DNA of 48,588 bases from Prosthecobacter sp. Lineage in GTDB: Bacteria; Verrucomicrobiota; Verrucomicrobiia; Verrucomicrobiales; Verrucomicrobiaceae. Location: assembly GCF_029946185.1 (NCBI RefSeq), contig NZ_JAQSEA010000118.1, positions 1 through 48,588 on the forward strand, written 5' to 3'. Within the stretch, counting starts at the first letter, position 1. Each line of letters starts with the position of its first letter. The notes below the pieces were generated by a model, which was not told the origin of the DNA, did no database searches, and was given only the letters and a program-made list of their open reading frames with translations. This document shows, piece by piece, positions 41,036-48,588 of the stretch. Made by a program: the position numbers and the translations under genes.

Positions 41036-42310
41036 ATGTCCGATTCCAACAGCACCCGTCGCGTCGTCCTTGCCAGCTTCATCGGCACCACCATCGAGTG
41101 GTATGATTTCTTCCTGTATGTCACGGCGTCCGCGCTGGTGTTTGGCAAGCTGTTCTTCACCACCATGGACCCTCTGGCGGCGACGATGGCTTCGTTTGCG
41201 ACGAATGCCGTGGGGTTCTTTGCGCGGCCGCTGGGCGGCATCGTGTTTGGACATTTTGGTGACAAGCTGGGGCGCAAATCCATGCTGGTGACTACGCTGA
41301 TGATGATGGGCCTGGCCACGTTTGGCATCGGCCTGCTGCCGACGTATGATCAGGCGGGGATTCTTGCCCCCATCCTGCTCGTCACGCTGCGGTTTATTCA
41401 AGGGCTCGGCGTGGGTGGAGAATGGGGCGGTGCGGTGCTCATGGCGGTGGAGCACGGCAAACCGGGGCAGCGGGGATTTCTGGCGAGCTGGGTGCAGGCG
41501 GGTGTGCCCATCGGCCTGCTGCTCGCCACAGGTGTGTTCCGCACGCTGTCCTCGGTGATTCCGGAAGAATCCTTCATGGCCTGGGGCTGGCGCATTCCGT
41601 TCTTGGTCGGCATTTTGCTGCTCGGAGTCGGTATGTTCATTCGCCTGCGCATCTTGGAAAGTCCGGTTTTTACCGAGGCCCAAAAGTCCAGCAGCACGAC
41701 TGAGATGCCCATCCTTGAGGTGATTCGTAAGTATCCGCGCAATGTCCTGATCGCGATGGGGGCGCGGTTTGCCGAGAATGCATTCTTTTACGTCATCACG
41801 GCCTTTGTGCTCACCTATGCCACGCAGCAGGCTGGTTTTAGCAAGGATCAGGTGCTGCAGGCGGTGCTCATCGGCTCCAGCGTGCAGTTTTTTGTCATCC
41901 CGTTCTTTGGCTGGCTTTCGGATCGTGTCGGCCGACGGCCGGTTTACCTCGGGGGAACGCTCTTCGTCGGGCTGTTCGCGTTTCCGTTTTTTTGGCTCGT
42001 GGATTTGAGAAGCACCGATGCGCTTTGGATCGCTGTCACCGTAGGACTCATCATTCACAGCGCCATGTATGGCCCTCAGGCGGCGTTTTTTTCGGAGCTG
42101 TTTGGTACGCGGGTGAGATACAGCGGGGCATCGCTCGGCTATCAGCTTGCTTCGCCTCTGGCGGGGGGGCTGGCACCGCTCATTGCCACGGCGTTGCTGG
42201 ATCAAAGTGGCGGCAAGCCATGGCCTGTGGCGGTGTATCTTATTATCATGGCCGTCATCACACTGGTCGCCGTTTGGATGGCCGAGGAGACGAATGAGAA
42301 GTCGCTGTGA
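41036..42310 (+). CDS. MHS-family MFS transporter
   Basis: A 424-residue integral membrane protein with 12 hydrophobic segments of the metabolite:H+ symporter (MHS) family, related to ProP, KgtP and ShiA. FIGTTIEWYDFFLYVTASAL opens TM1 and GHFGDKLGRKSMLV is the TM2-TM3 signature; RFIQGLGVGGEWGGAVLM is also diagnostic. ATG 41036 is chosen because the upstream in-frame sequence overlaps the divergent signal-peptide gene. It lies 98 bases before xylA, so xylose or another sugar or acid is possible, but typical MHS substrates are organic acids and betaines. A proven substrate cannot be read from sequence. Confidence 0.9.
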   Translation: MSDSNSTRRVVLASFIGTTIEWYDFFLYVTASALVFGKLFFTTMDPLAATMASFATNAVGFFARPLGGIVFGHFGDKLGRKSMLVTTLMMMGLATFGIGLLPTYDQAGILAPILLVTLRFIQGLGVGGEWGGAVLMAVEHGKPGQRGFLASWVQAGVPIGLLLATGVFRTLSSVIPEESFMAWGWRIPFLVGILLLGVGMFIRLRILESPVFTEAQKSSSTTEMPILEVIRKYPRNVLIAMGARFAENAFFYVITAFVLTYATQQAGFSKDQVLQAVLIGSSVQFFVIPFFGWLSDRVGRRPVYLGGTLFVGLFAFPFFWLVDLRSTDALWIAVTVGLIIHSAMYGPQAAFFSELFGTRVRYSGASLGYQLASPLAGGLAPLIATALLDQSGGKPWPVAVYLIIMAVITLVAVWMAEETNEKSL

Positions 42311-42408
42311 GACAAGGTGCGCGTCCTATTTGGCCTAAAAAGTGTCCGTCGAGAGTCTGACGAACCAGTTGCAGAGCGCCCCGTTTCGTCTCCCTTGGCT
42401 CTCCTACC

Positions 42409-43719
42409 ATGAACGACGCTTTCCCTGACATCCCTAAAATTCAGTATGAAGGGCCTAAGAGCCGCAATGCGCTCTCCTTCAAGCACTACAATCCTGACGA
42501 AATCGTCGGCGGTAAAACGATGCGCTCGCAGATGCGGTTCGCGGTCGCCTACTGGCACGCGATGCGCAACACGCTGTCCGATCCCTTCGGTGGCGGCACG
42601 GCCCAGCGCCCATGGGATGACGGCAGCAACTCCGTGGCCAATGCGCAGCGCCGCGTGTGGGCCTGCTTTGAGTTCATGGACAAGCTCGGCGTGGATTACT
42701 ACTGCTGGCATGATCGTGATGTGGCTCCTGAGCTCGACACGCTGGCCGAGAGCAACGCCGCTTTTGACGCCGTGGCCGATGAGCTCGAAAAAGCACAGAA
42801 GCAGACCGGCAAGAAGCTCCTCTGGGGCACCGCCTGCCTCTTCTCCCATGCGCGTTATTGCCAGGGTGCCTCCACGAGTCCGAATGCGGGTGTGTTTGCC
42901 TACGCTGCCGCGCAGGTGAAGAAGGCCATGGACGTCACGCATCGCCTCGGCGGTGAAGGCTACACCTTCTGGGGTGGCCGCGAAGGCTACGCGACGCTTT
43001 GGAACACCGACATGAAGCGGGAGGTCAATCACCTGGCCCGGCTGCTGCACATGGCGGTGGATTACAAGAAGAAGATCGGTTTCACCGGCCAGTTCTACAT
43101 CGAACCGAAGCCGCGTGAGCCTTCCACGCATCAGTATGATTCGGATGCTGCTGCCTGCTTGAACTTCCTGCGCGAGCATAACCTGCTTGAACACTTCAAG
43201 CTCAACCTTGAAACCAATCACGCCACGCTTGCGGGTCATTCCATGCGTCATGAGATGCAGGTGGCGGTGGCTGCGAATGCGTTGGGTTCCGTGGATGCCA
43301 ACACTGGCGACACGCTCATCGGCTGGGACACCGACCAGTTCCCGACCAACATCTACCTCACCACCGAGATCATGCTCGAAGTGATCAAGATGGGCGGCCT
43401 CACCACCGGTGGCCTCAACTTCGACGCCAAATGCCGTCGTGAATCCTTTGAACCCGTCGATCTCTTCCACGCCCACATCGGCGGGATGGACGCCTTTGCC
43501 CGCGGCCTCAAGATCGCCCATGCGATGATCGAAGACGGTCGAATCGATGCCTTCATCAAGCAGCGTTACAGCACCTACGACAGCGGCATTGGTGCAAAGA
43601 TCGAGAAGGGTGAAGTCGGCTTCGCTGAACTCGAAGCCCACGTCCTCGCCAATGGCGAACCGTTGCTCGGCAGCGGCCGTCAGGAGATGATGGAAAACTT
43701 GGTGAACGACTACCTGTAA
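42409..43719 (+). CDS. xylA: Xylose isomerase
   Basis: A 436-residue enzyme that interconverts D-xylose and D-xylulose (and glucose and fructose). Metal- and substrate-binding stretches are clear: [13 protein letters not shown] near residue 100, the FIEP-type block [33 protein letters not shown] and [21 protein letters not shown]. It is the longer class II type. The following strong hairpin and T-run end the transcript. The next gene upstream is the MHS transporter; xylB is elsewhere (28587). No xylR regulator is visible, so its control is unknown. Confidence 0.97.
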   Translation: MNDAFPDIPKIQYEGPKSRNALSFKHYNPDEIVGGKTMRSQMRFAVAYWHAMRNTLSDPFGGGTAQRPWDDGSNSVANAQRRVWACFEFMDKLGVDYYCWHDRDVAPELDTLAESNAAFDAVADELEKAQKQTGKKLLWGTACLFSHARYCQGASTSPNAGVFAYAAAQVKKAMDVTHRLGGEGYTFWGGREGYATLWNTDMKREVNHLARLLHMAVDYKKKIGFTGQFYIEPKPREPSTHQYDSDAAACLNFLREHNLLEHFKLNLETNHATLAGHSMRHEMQVAVAANALGSVDANTGDTLIGWDTDQFPTNIYLTTEIMLEVIKMGGLTTGGLNFDAKCRRESFEPVDLFHAHIGGMDAFARGLKIAHAMIEDGRIDAFIKQRYSTYDSGIGAKIEKGEVGFAELEAHVLANGEPLLGSGRQEMMENLVNDYL

Positions 43720-43750
43720 AAACGGAGATCAGTCCTTCAAACTCTATCGT

Positions 43751-43782
43751 GAGGCGGCCGGAAACGGTCGCCTCATTTTTTT
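43751..43782 (+). terminator. xylA: Rho-independent terminator of xylA
   Basis: A 10-bp stem GAGGCGGCCG/CGGTCGCCTC closed by a GAAA tetraloop, one G-T pair, followed by A and seven T. It starts 31 bases past the xylA stop and is a textbook factor-independent terminator. Confidence 0.92.
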
Positions 43783-43940
43783 GATAATTTATGGTCAGAG
43801 AATTCAGGGGGAATACAAGGCTCACTGATTTTACTCAGAGATAAGAATAATGCGTGCACATCAATATGCATATATGGGGTGATGTACCCAGACAGGTCAT
43901 GCAGACTTGCAAGCACCTCCGAACTGAGGCACCGGTTCGC
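43783..43940 (+). promoter_or_regulatory. AT-rich leader before treS
   Basis: This 158-bp stretch between the xylA terminator and the treS start is clearly more AT-rich than its surroundings (for example around 43830-43875) and is the likely promoter region. No confident -35/-10 pair can be named. In-frame starts at 43854 and 43899 exist but their added residues do not look like the family. Confidence 0.4.
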
Positions 43941-46900
43941 ATGACTGATCCGCTTTGGTTTAAAGACGCTGTCATCTATCAACTGCATATTCGTGCTTTC
44001 TGCGACGGCGATGGAGATGGGATAGGAGATTTTAGGGGCCTGATCTCCAAACTTGATTATCTGGAGCAACTGGGCGTCACAGCACTCTGGCTTCTGCCCT
44101 TTTATCCATCACCCCTGCGCGACGACGGGTACGACACCGCCGATTACATGTCGGTGAACCCGACCTACGGCACGCTCGCGGATTTCCAGGAATTCCTCGA
44201 CGAGGCGCACCGCCGCAACATGCGCGTGATCACCGAACTGGTGCTCAATCATACCAGCGATCAGCATGCCTGGTTTCAGAGCGCGCGCCGTGCCAAACCC
44301 GGCTCCCCTGAGCGTGATTTTTACGTTTGGAGTGATACGCCGGAGCCCTACCGTGAAGCACGCATCATCTTCAAGGACTTCGAGCAGTCTAACTGGGCCT
44401 GGGATCCGCTCGCCAATGCCTATTACTGGCACCGCTTCTACGCGCATCAGCCGGACTTGAACTGGGACAACCCCGAGGTGGAAAAGGTGATGTTCAAGAC
44501 CATCGATTTCTGGCTCAGCATGGGGGTGGACGGCCTGCGTCTGGATGCTGTGCCTTACTTGATCGAACGGGACGGCACGAATTGCGAAAACCTGCCCGAA
44601 ACGCATGCGATCCTTCGCCGGTTGCGCGCGCACATCGACAGCAACTTTCCCAATCGCATGCTGCTTGCAGAGGCAAACATGTGGCCGGAAGACGCTGTGG
44701 CCTACTTTGGCAAAAACGGAGACGAATGCTCCATGGCCTTCCACTTCCCGGTCATGCCGCGCCTCTTCATGGCGCTGCAGATGGAGGATCGTTTTCCCAT
44801 CATCGACATCCTTGAGCAGACGCCCGCCATTCCCGCGAATTCCCAGTGGGCCATGTTCTTGCGCAACCACGATGAGCTGACCCTCGAAATGGTTACGGAC
44901 GAGGAGCGCGACTATATGTACCACGTCTATGCGGCGGACCAGCGTGCGCGCATCAACCTCGGCATCCGCCGTCGCCTGGCGCCTCTGCTACGCAACAGCC
45001 GCCGCAAGATCGAGCTGCTCAATGTGCTCCTGCTCTCCCTGACGGGCACGCCGATCATTTACTATGGCGACGAAATCGGCATGGGTGACAACATCTACCT
45101 CGGTGATCGCAATGGAGTGCGCACGCCGATGCAGTGGAGCATGGACCGCAACGCGGGCTTCTCCCGTGCGAACGCTCAGCAGCTTTATTTCCCGGTCATC
45201 ATCGATTCGGAATATCATTACGAAGCCGTCAATGTGGAGACGCAGGAGCGCAATCCTTCCTCATTGTTGTGGTGGACACGCCGCATCGTGGCCATGCGCC
45301 AGCGTTTCAAGGCCTTTGGCCGTGGCAGCATGGAGTTCCTGCACTCGGACAATCCGCGCGTGCTCGCTTTTGTGAAGGAGTTCGAGGATGAAAAAATCCT
45401 TGTGGTCGCCAATCTGTCCCGATTTGCGCAGGCGGTGGAGCTTGATCTCGCCCGCTGGCAGGGACTTCGCCCCAAGGAGGTCTTCAGTCACAATCAGTTT
45501 CCCGTCATTGCCGCCACCCCCTATTTCCTCACCATGGGGCCGCACGATTATCTCTGGCTGACCTTGGAGGCAAACGCTGATCCGCTGCGCATCGGTGCGG
45601 ATTTCACGCCACCGTTGGTTGAACAGCCGCCCACATGGGCCAATGCGCTGGAGGCACTGCGCAGCCACTTGTTCACTGACCGCATGCTGCCAGATTGCTT
45701 GCAGCACTGCCGCTGGTTCGGCGGCAAAGCGCATGCCTTGCGCAGCGTGGAGGTGAAGGAAGCCTTGTCTCTTGGCCACACCACTCTCGGAGGTGACGCT
45801 GGCCGTCTGGCCTTCCTCCAGGTCAATTATTTTAAGCTCACTCCGGAAGTGTACCTCATGCCGCTGCAACTAGCTGTTGCCGGCAACGCCTCCGAGTCTG
45901 TCGTGGCACGCTTTGCCTCCCCCGAAGGTGAGGGCGTGTTGTTTGACGCCCTCGACGACGAAAATTTCCGTTCTGCATTGTTCGAGATCATTCTCGGCGA
46001 AAAGCATCTGCGCGGTGCTACAGGCGAGCTGGTAGGCACCTGTAGTGATGGTCTCAAGGCGCAGGCTGCGGAGATAGCCCTGCCGCTGCCGTCACGTGCG
46101 CTGCGCGCGGAACAAAGCAACTCTGCGGTCATTTATGACAACCGCTTTTTCCTCAAGCTCTACCGCAAGCCGGAAGTCGGCCGGAATCCTGATGCCGAAC
46201 TTTTGCGCTTCCTCAGCGAGCGCCAGAAGTTCCCGAATGTTCCAGCCTACTGCGGAGCTATTGAGCACCGGGTTCAAGGCGCGGAGCCACGGGTGCTGGC
46301 ATTGCTTGTGGCGAATGTGCCAAATGAAGGCGATGCTTGGAGCTACACGCTGAATGCACTGGGTCGCTACTATGAGCGCGTGCTGACGCATGAACATCTG
46401 CTGGCGCAGCCCAAGGAGGATGCCTGCGAATTCATCCCCCCTGCGCTCATCGACGAGATCGTCGGCGGCGTCTATCCTGAGCGCGTTCGTCAGCTTGGCG
46501 AGCGCACGGCTCAGATGCATCTCGCACTGGCGGCGGACTGTGATGACCCGGATTTTTCACCGGAGGAGTTTACTGGTCACTACCAGCGCTCACTCTATCA
46601 GTCCATGCGCTCCGGCACCCGGCGAATGAGTCAGTTGTTAAAGCTCAAACTCGCGGATCTTCCGGACCAGTATCGTGAAGTGGCTGCTGGGTTGCTTAGC
46701 CGAGAAGAGGAAATTCTCAGCCGTCAGGCGGGCATGCTGGATCACAAGATCACGGCCACCCGCATCCGGCATCACGGCGACTACCATCTCGGCCAGGTGC
46801 TGAATACAGGCCGTGATTTTATCATCATCGACTTTGAGGGCGAGCCCGCCCGTCCGCTCAGCGAACGCCGCATCAAGCGCTCACCCCTGCGTGATGTCGC

Positions 46901-47228
46901 GGGCATGCTTCGCTCATTCCATTATGCCGCCCATACGGCGCTCACGCCGTTGAATGGCCTGCGTGCCGAGGAAACCGAGCAGCTTGAAAAGTGGGCGGAA
47001 ATCTGGGTCGAGCAAATCAGTGCCAACTTCCTCGACGCCTATCTCACCACCGCCAAGGGTGCCTCCTTTTTGCCGAAGGATGAGAACACACTGAAGGTTT
47101 TGCTCGATGTCTTCCTTCTGGAAAAGGCAGTGTATGAAGTCTGCTACGAACTCAACAACCGCCCTGACTGGCTCTCCATTCCGGTGCGCGGCATTACTCG
47201 CATTCTTGACGGAGGACAGCACTCATGA
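43941..47228 (+). CDS. treS: Trehalose synthase-maltokinase fusion (TreS-Mak)
   Basis: A 1095-residue fusion. Residues 1 to about 545 are trehalose synthase of family GH13, which interconverts maltose and trehalose: nucleophile Asp202 (GLRLDAVPY), acid/base Glu244 (LAEANMW) and Asp311 (RNHDE). From about residue 560 there is a maltokinase: the cap motif LQHCRWFGGKAHAL, then HHGDYHLGQVL (Asp947) and DFEGEPARP (Asp964). Joining the two turns trehalose or maltose into maltose 1-phosphate, the donor used by GlgE for alpha-glucan synthesis. The fusion is common in this pathway. It overlaps treZ by 4 bases (ATGA), so the two are translated together. Confidence 0.95.
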   Translation: MTDPLWFKDAVIYQLHIRAFCDGDGDGIGDFRGLISKLDYLEQLGVTALWLLPFYPSPLRDDGYDTADYMSVNPTYGTLADFQEFLDEAHRRNMRVITELVLNHTSDQHAWFQSARRAKPGSPERDFYVWSDTPEPYREARIIFKDFEQSNWAWDPLANAYYWHRFYAHQPDLNWDNPEVEKVMFKTIDFWLSMGVDGLRLDAVPYLIERDGTNCENLPETHAILRRLRAHIDSNFPNRMLLAEANMWPEDAVAYFGKNGDECSMAFHFPVMPRLFMALQMEDRFPIIDILEQTPAIPANSQWAMFLRNHDELTLEMVTDEERDYMYHVYAADQRARINLGIRRRLAPLLRNSRRKIELLNVLLLSLTGTPIIYYGDEIGMGDNIYLGDRNGVRTPMQWSMDRNAGFSRANAQQLYFPVIIDSEYHYEAVNVETQERNPSSLLWWTRRIVAMRQRFKAFGRGSMEFLHSDNPRVLAFVKEFEDEKILVVANLSRFAQAVELDLARWQGLRPKEVFSHNQFPVIAATPYFLTMGPHDYLWLTLEANADPLRIGADFTPPLVEQPPTWANALEALRSHLFTDRMLPDCLQHCRWFGGKAHALRSVEVKEALSLGHTTLGGDAGRLAFLQVNYFKLTPEVYLMPLQLAVAGNASESVVARFASPEGEGVLFDALDDENFRSALFEIILGEKHLRGATGELVGTCSDGLKAQAAEIALPLPSRALRAEQSNSAVIYDNRFFLKLYRKPEVGRNPDAELLRFLSERQKFPNVPAYCGAIEHRVQGAEPRVLALLVANVPNEGDAWSYTLNALGRYYERVLTHEHLLAQPKEDACEFIPPALIDEIVGGVYPERVRQLGERTAQMHLALAADCDDPDFSPEEFTGHYQRSLYQSMRSGTRRMSQLLKLKLADLPDQYREVAAGLLSREEEILSRQAGMLDHKITATRIRHHGDYHLGQVLNTGRDFIIIDFEGEPARPLSERRIKRSPLRDVAGMLRSFHYAAHTALTPLNGLRAEETEQLEKWAEIWVEQISANFLDAYLTTAKGASFLPKDENTLKVLLDVFLLEKAVYEVCYELNNRPDWLSIPVRGITRILDGGQHS

Positions 47229-48588
47229 AAAGTGGGGCGCGCAAATTGCGCCCGCAAGGCGCTGAAATCATCCCGGACGGAGTACGCTACCGCATCTGGG
47301 CGCCGGAGCGGCGGCATGTGGAGGCGCGGATCATACCCTCTGAGGGTGGCACAGCACGGACCCTGATCTTAGCGATGGATGCTGACGGCTATCACGCTGG
47401 AGTGGATACCCAAGGAGTAGCAGGAGATCGCTATCAATACATGGTGGATGGTGCCGGACCGTTCCCAGATCCTGCCTCACGCTCCCAGCCGGATGGCGTG
47501 CACGGGGTGTCTTCGGTGGTCGATCCTCATGCCTATGCGTGGCAGGATTCAGGATGGAAGTGTCCGCCGCTGCGTGACCTTGTGCTTTACGAAATTCACA
47601 TTGGCACTTTCACACCTGAAGGAACTTTTTTGGCTGTCATCGGGAAGCTCCCGTATCTGAGTGATTTGGGAATCAATGCGCTGCAGATCATGCCGGTGGC
47701 TGATTTTCCGGGTGCCCGGAACTGGGGCTACGATGGTGTGAGCCTGTTTGCTCCGGCGCGCTGCTATGGAACCCCGGACGACCTGCGGGCACTGGTGGAT
47801 GCCGCGCATGAGCAGGGAATCGCGGTGGTCCAAGATGTGGTGTACAATCATCTGGGGGCCGATGGGAACTACCTTGGCGTTTACAGCCGCTTTTACTTCA
47901 ATGATGAAGTGCATACGCCTTGGGGAGCGTCGCTCAATTATGACGGTCACCAGCACCCGGCGGTGCGCGAGTATTTTCTTTCCAACGTGGCCTACTGGCT
48001 GGATGAATTTCATTTCGACGGTCTGCGCCTGGATGCCACGCATGCGATTCTGGATGCCTCATCCCGCCATCTGCTCGCGGAGATCGCGGATGCGGCGCAT
48101 GAACGCGGCGCTTTTGTCATTGCCGAGGACGAGCGCAATCTGGCGGCGGTGATCGCCACCGACGGCCACGGCATGGACGCGGTGTATGCGGATGATTTTT
48201 GCCACTCCATCCAGGTGGCATTGGGTGATAACTCCTACCGGGAAGACTTCACAGGGAGTGCTACGGAACTAGCCGATGAGCTGTGGCATGGCTGGCACTA
48301 TCGAGGACAGGTGAGCCAGCATCTCGGTGTGGCACGTGGCGGCGCAGGCGACCACCTGTCACCGGAAAAATTTGCCTTATGCATCAGCAATCACGATCAA
48401 GTCGGCAACCGCGCCTTTGGTGAGCGCCTGCATCAGCTCACCACGCCTGCGGCGTATCGCGCGGCCAGCGCCCTGCTGCTGCTAGCTCCGGCAACGCCAA
48501 TGCTTTTCATGGGCCAGGAATGGGGGGCGGAAACTCCGTTTCAGTACTTCACCAATCACAACGATGAACTCGGCCGCCTCGTCACCGA
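47225..48588 (+). CDS. treZ: Malto-oligosyltrehalose trehalohydrolase (3' end beyond window)
   Basis: The frame runs open to the window end, giving 454 residues of an enzyme usually near 600. The N-terminal domain (VRYRIWAPERRHVEARI) is followed by the diagnostic PASRSQPDGVHGVSSVVDP. The GH13 core shows Asp270 (GLRLDATHAI), Glu301 (IAEDERN) and Asp391 (SNHDQVGNR). TreZ releases trehalose from malto-oligosyltrehalose made by TreY. Its ATG overlaps the treS stop and is preceded by GGAGGA at a good spacing, the other clear Shine-Dalgarno in the window. Its partner treY, or glgE/glgB, is expected in the missing sequence to the right. Confidence 0.93.
   Translation, partial: MKSGARKLRPQGAEIIPDGVRYRIWAPERRHVEARIIPSEGGTARTLILAMDADGYHAGVDTQGVAGDRYQYMVDGAGPFPDPASRSQPDGVHGVSSVVDPHAYAWQDSGWKCPPLRDLVLYEIHIGTFTPEGTFLAVIGKLPYLSDLGINALQIMPVADFPGARNWGYDGVSLFAPARCYGTPDDLRALVDAAHEQGIAVVQDVVYNHLGADGNYLGVYSRFYFNDEVHTPWGASLNYDGHQHPAVREYFLSNVAYWLDEFHFDGLRLDATHAILDASSRHLLAEIADAAHERGAFVIAEDERNLAAVIATDGHGMDAVYADDFCHSIQVALGDNSYREDFTGSATELADELWHGWHYRGQVSQHLGVARGGAGDHLSPEKFALCISNHDQVGNRAFGERLHQLTTPAAYRAASALLLLAPATPMLFMGQEWGAETPFQYFTNHNDELGRLVT

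Overview
The window looks like a chromosomal segment of a verrucomicrobium, most likely from the Prosthecobacter/Verrucomicrobium side of the PVC group. The grounds are a giant autotransporter built from beta-strand repeats, a secreted sulfatase, an unusual SGNH-type secreted hydrolase, GC-rich genes whose starts almost all lack a Shine-Dalgarno sequence, and palindromic repeats between genes. No marker gene fixes the species, so this is inference from gene content. There is no phage, plasmid, CRISPR or tRNA signal. Apart from RNase P RNA, everything large is protein-coding.

Layout. 1-4992: 3' part of a giant autotransporter gene. 4993-5321: palindrome-rich gap. 5322-8362 (minus): CorA, a rhodanese, an L,D-transpeptidase lipoprotein and thioredoxin reductase. 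8488-12031: an MFS transporter convergent with an M3 oligopeptidase. 12179-19554 (plus): a glycine-cleavage cluster (gcvT, gcvH, an Asp/Asn beta-hydroxylase, gcvP), then a sulfatase and a small secreted protein. 19569-20745: an EF-hand protein and rnpB, followed by a run of hairpins. 20771-23113: an unrecognised acyltransferase-like gene, a 277-bp MITE-like element and an AraC regulator. 23307-32326 (minus): nine genes, namely aspartokinase, a pseudouridine synthase, a zinc-ribbon membrane protein, an acyltransferase, a GAF-SpoIIE-HATPase regulator, a STAS protein, xylulokinase, a small membrane protein and an ABC1/UbiB kinase. 32417-38141: an FMN reductase, two tandem FHA/coiled-coil genes and a DNA glycosylase. 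38197-43719: a DEAD-box helicase, an SGNH hydrolase, an MHS-type transporter and xylose isomerase. 43941-48588: a TreS-maltokinase fusion overlapped by the start of treZ.

How the genes fit together. GcvT, GcvH and GcvP make up the glycine cleavage complex except for the shared L protein, which is not here. XylA and XylB are the two steps from xylose to xylulose 5-phosphate but lie about 12 kb apart. TreS-Mak and TreZ connect trehalose, maltose, maltose 1-phosphate and malto-oligosyl-trehalose. The SpoIIE-HATPase protein and the STAS protein form a partner-switching pair with no sigma factor beside them.

The most notable non-coding find is at 21826-22124. A 277-bp element with 18-bp inverted ends (17 of 18 matching) is bounded by perfect 11-bp direct repeats, the signature of a non-autonomous transposon. 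Next are a 51-nt repeat found just after the stop codons of two unrelated genes (9856-9906 and 39767-39817) whose hairpin keeps pairing through compensating changes, a 21-bp perfect palindrome at 20691-20745, and a run of ten C in the coding strand at the FHA/coiled-coil junction of one FHA gene.
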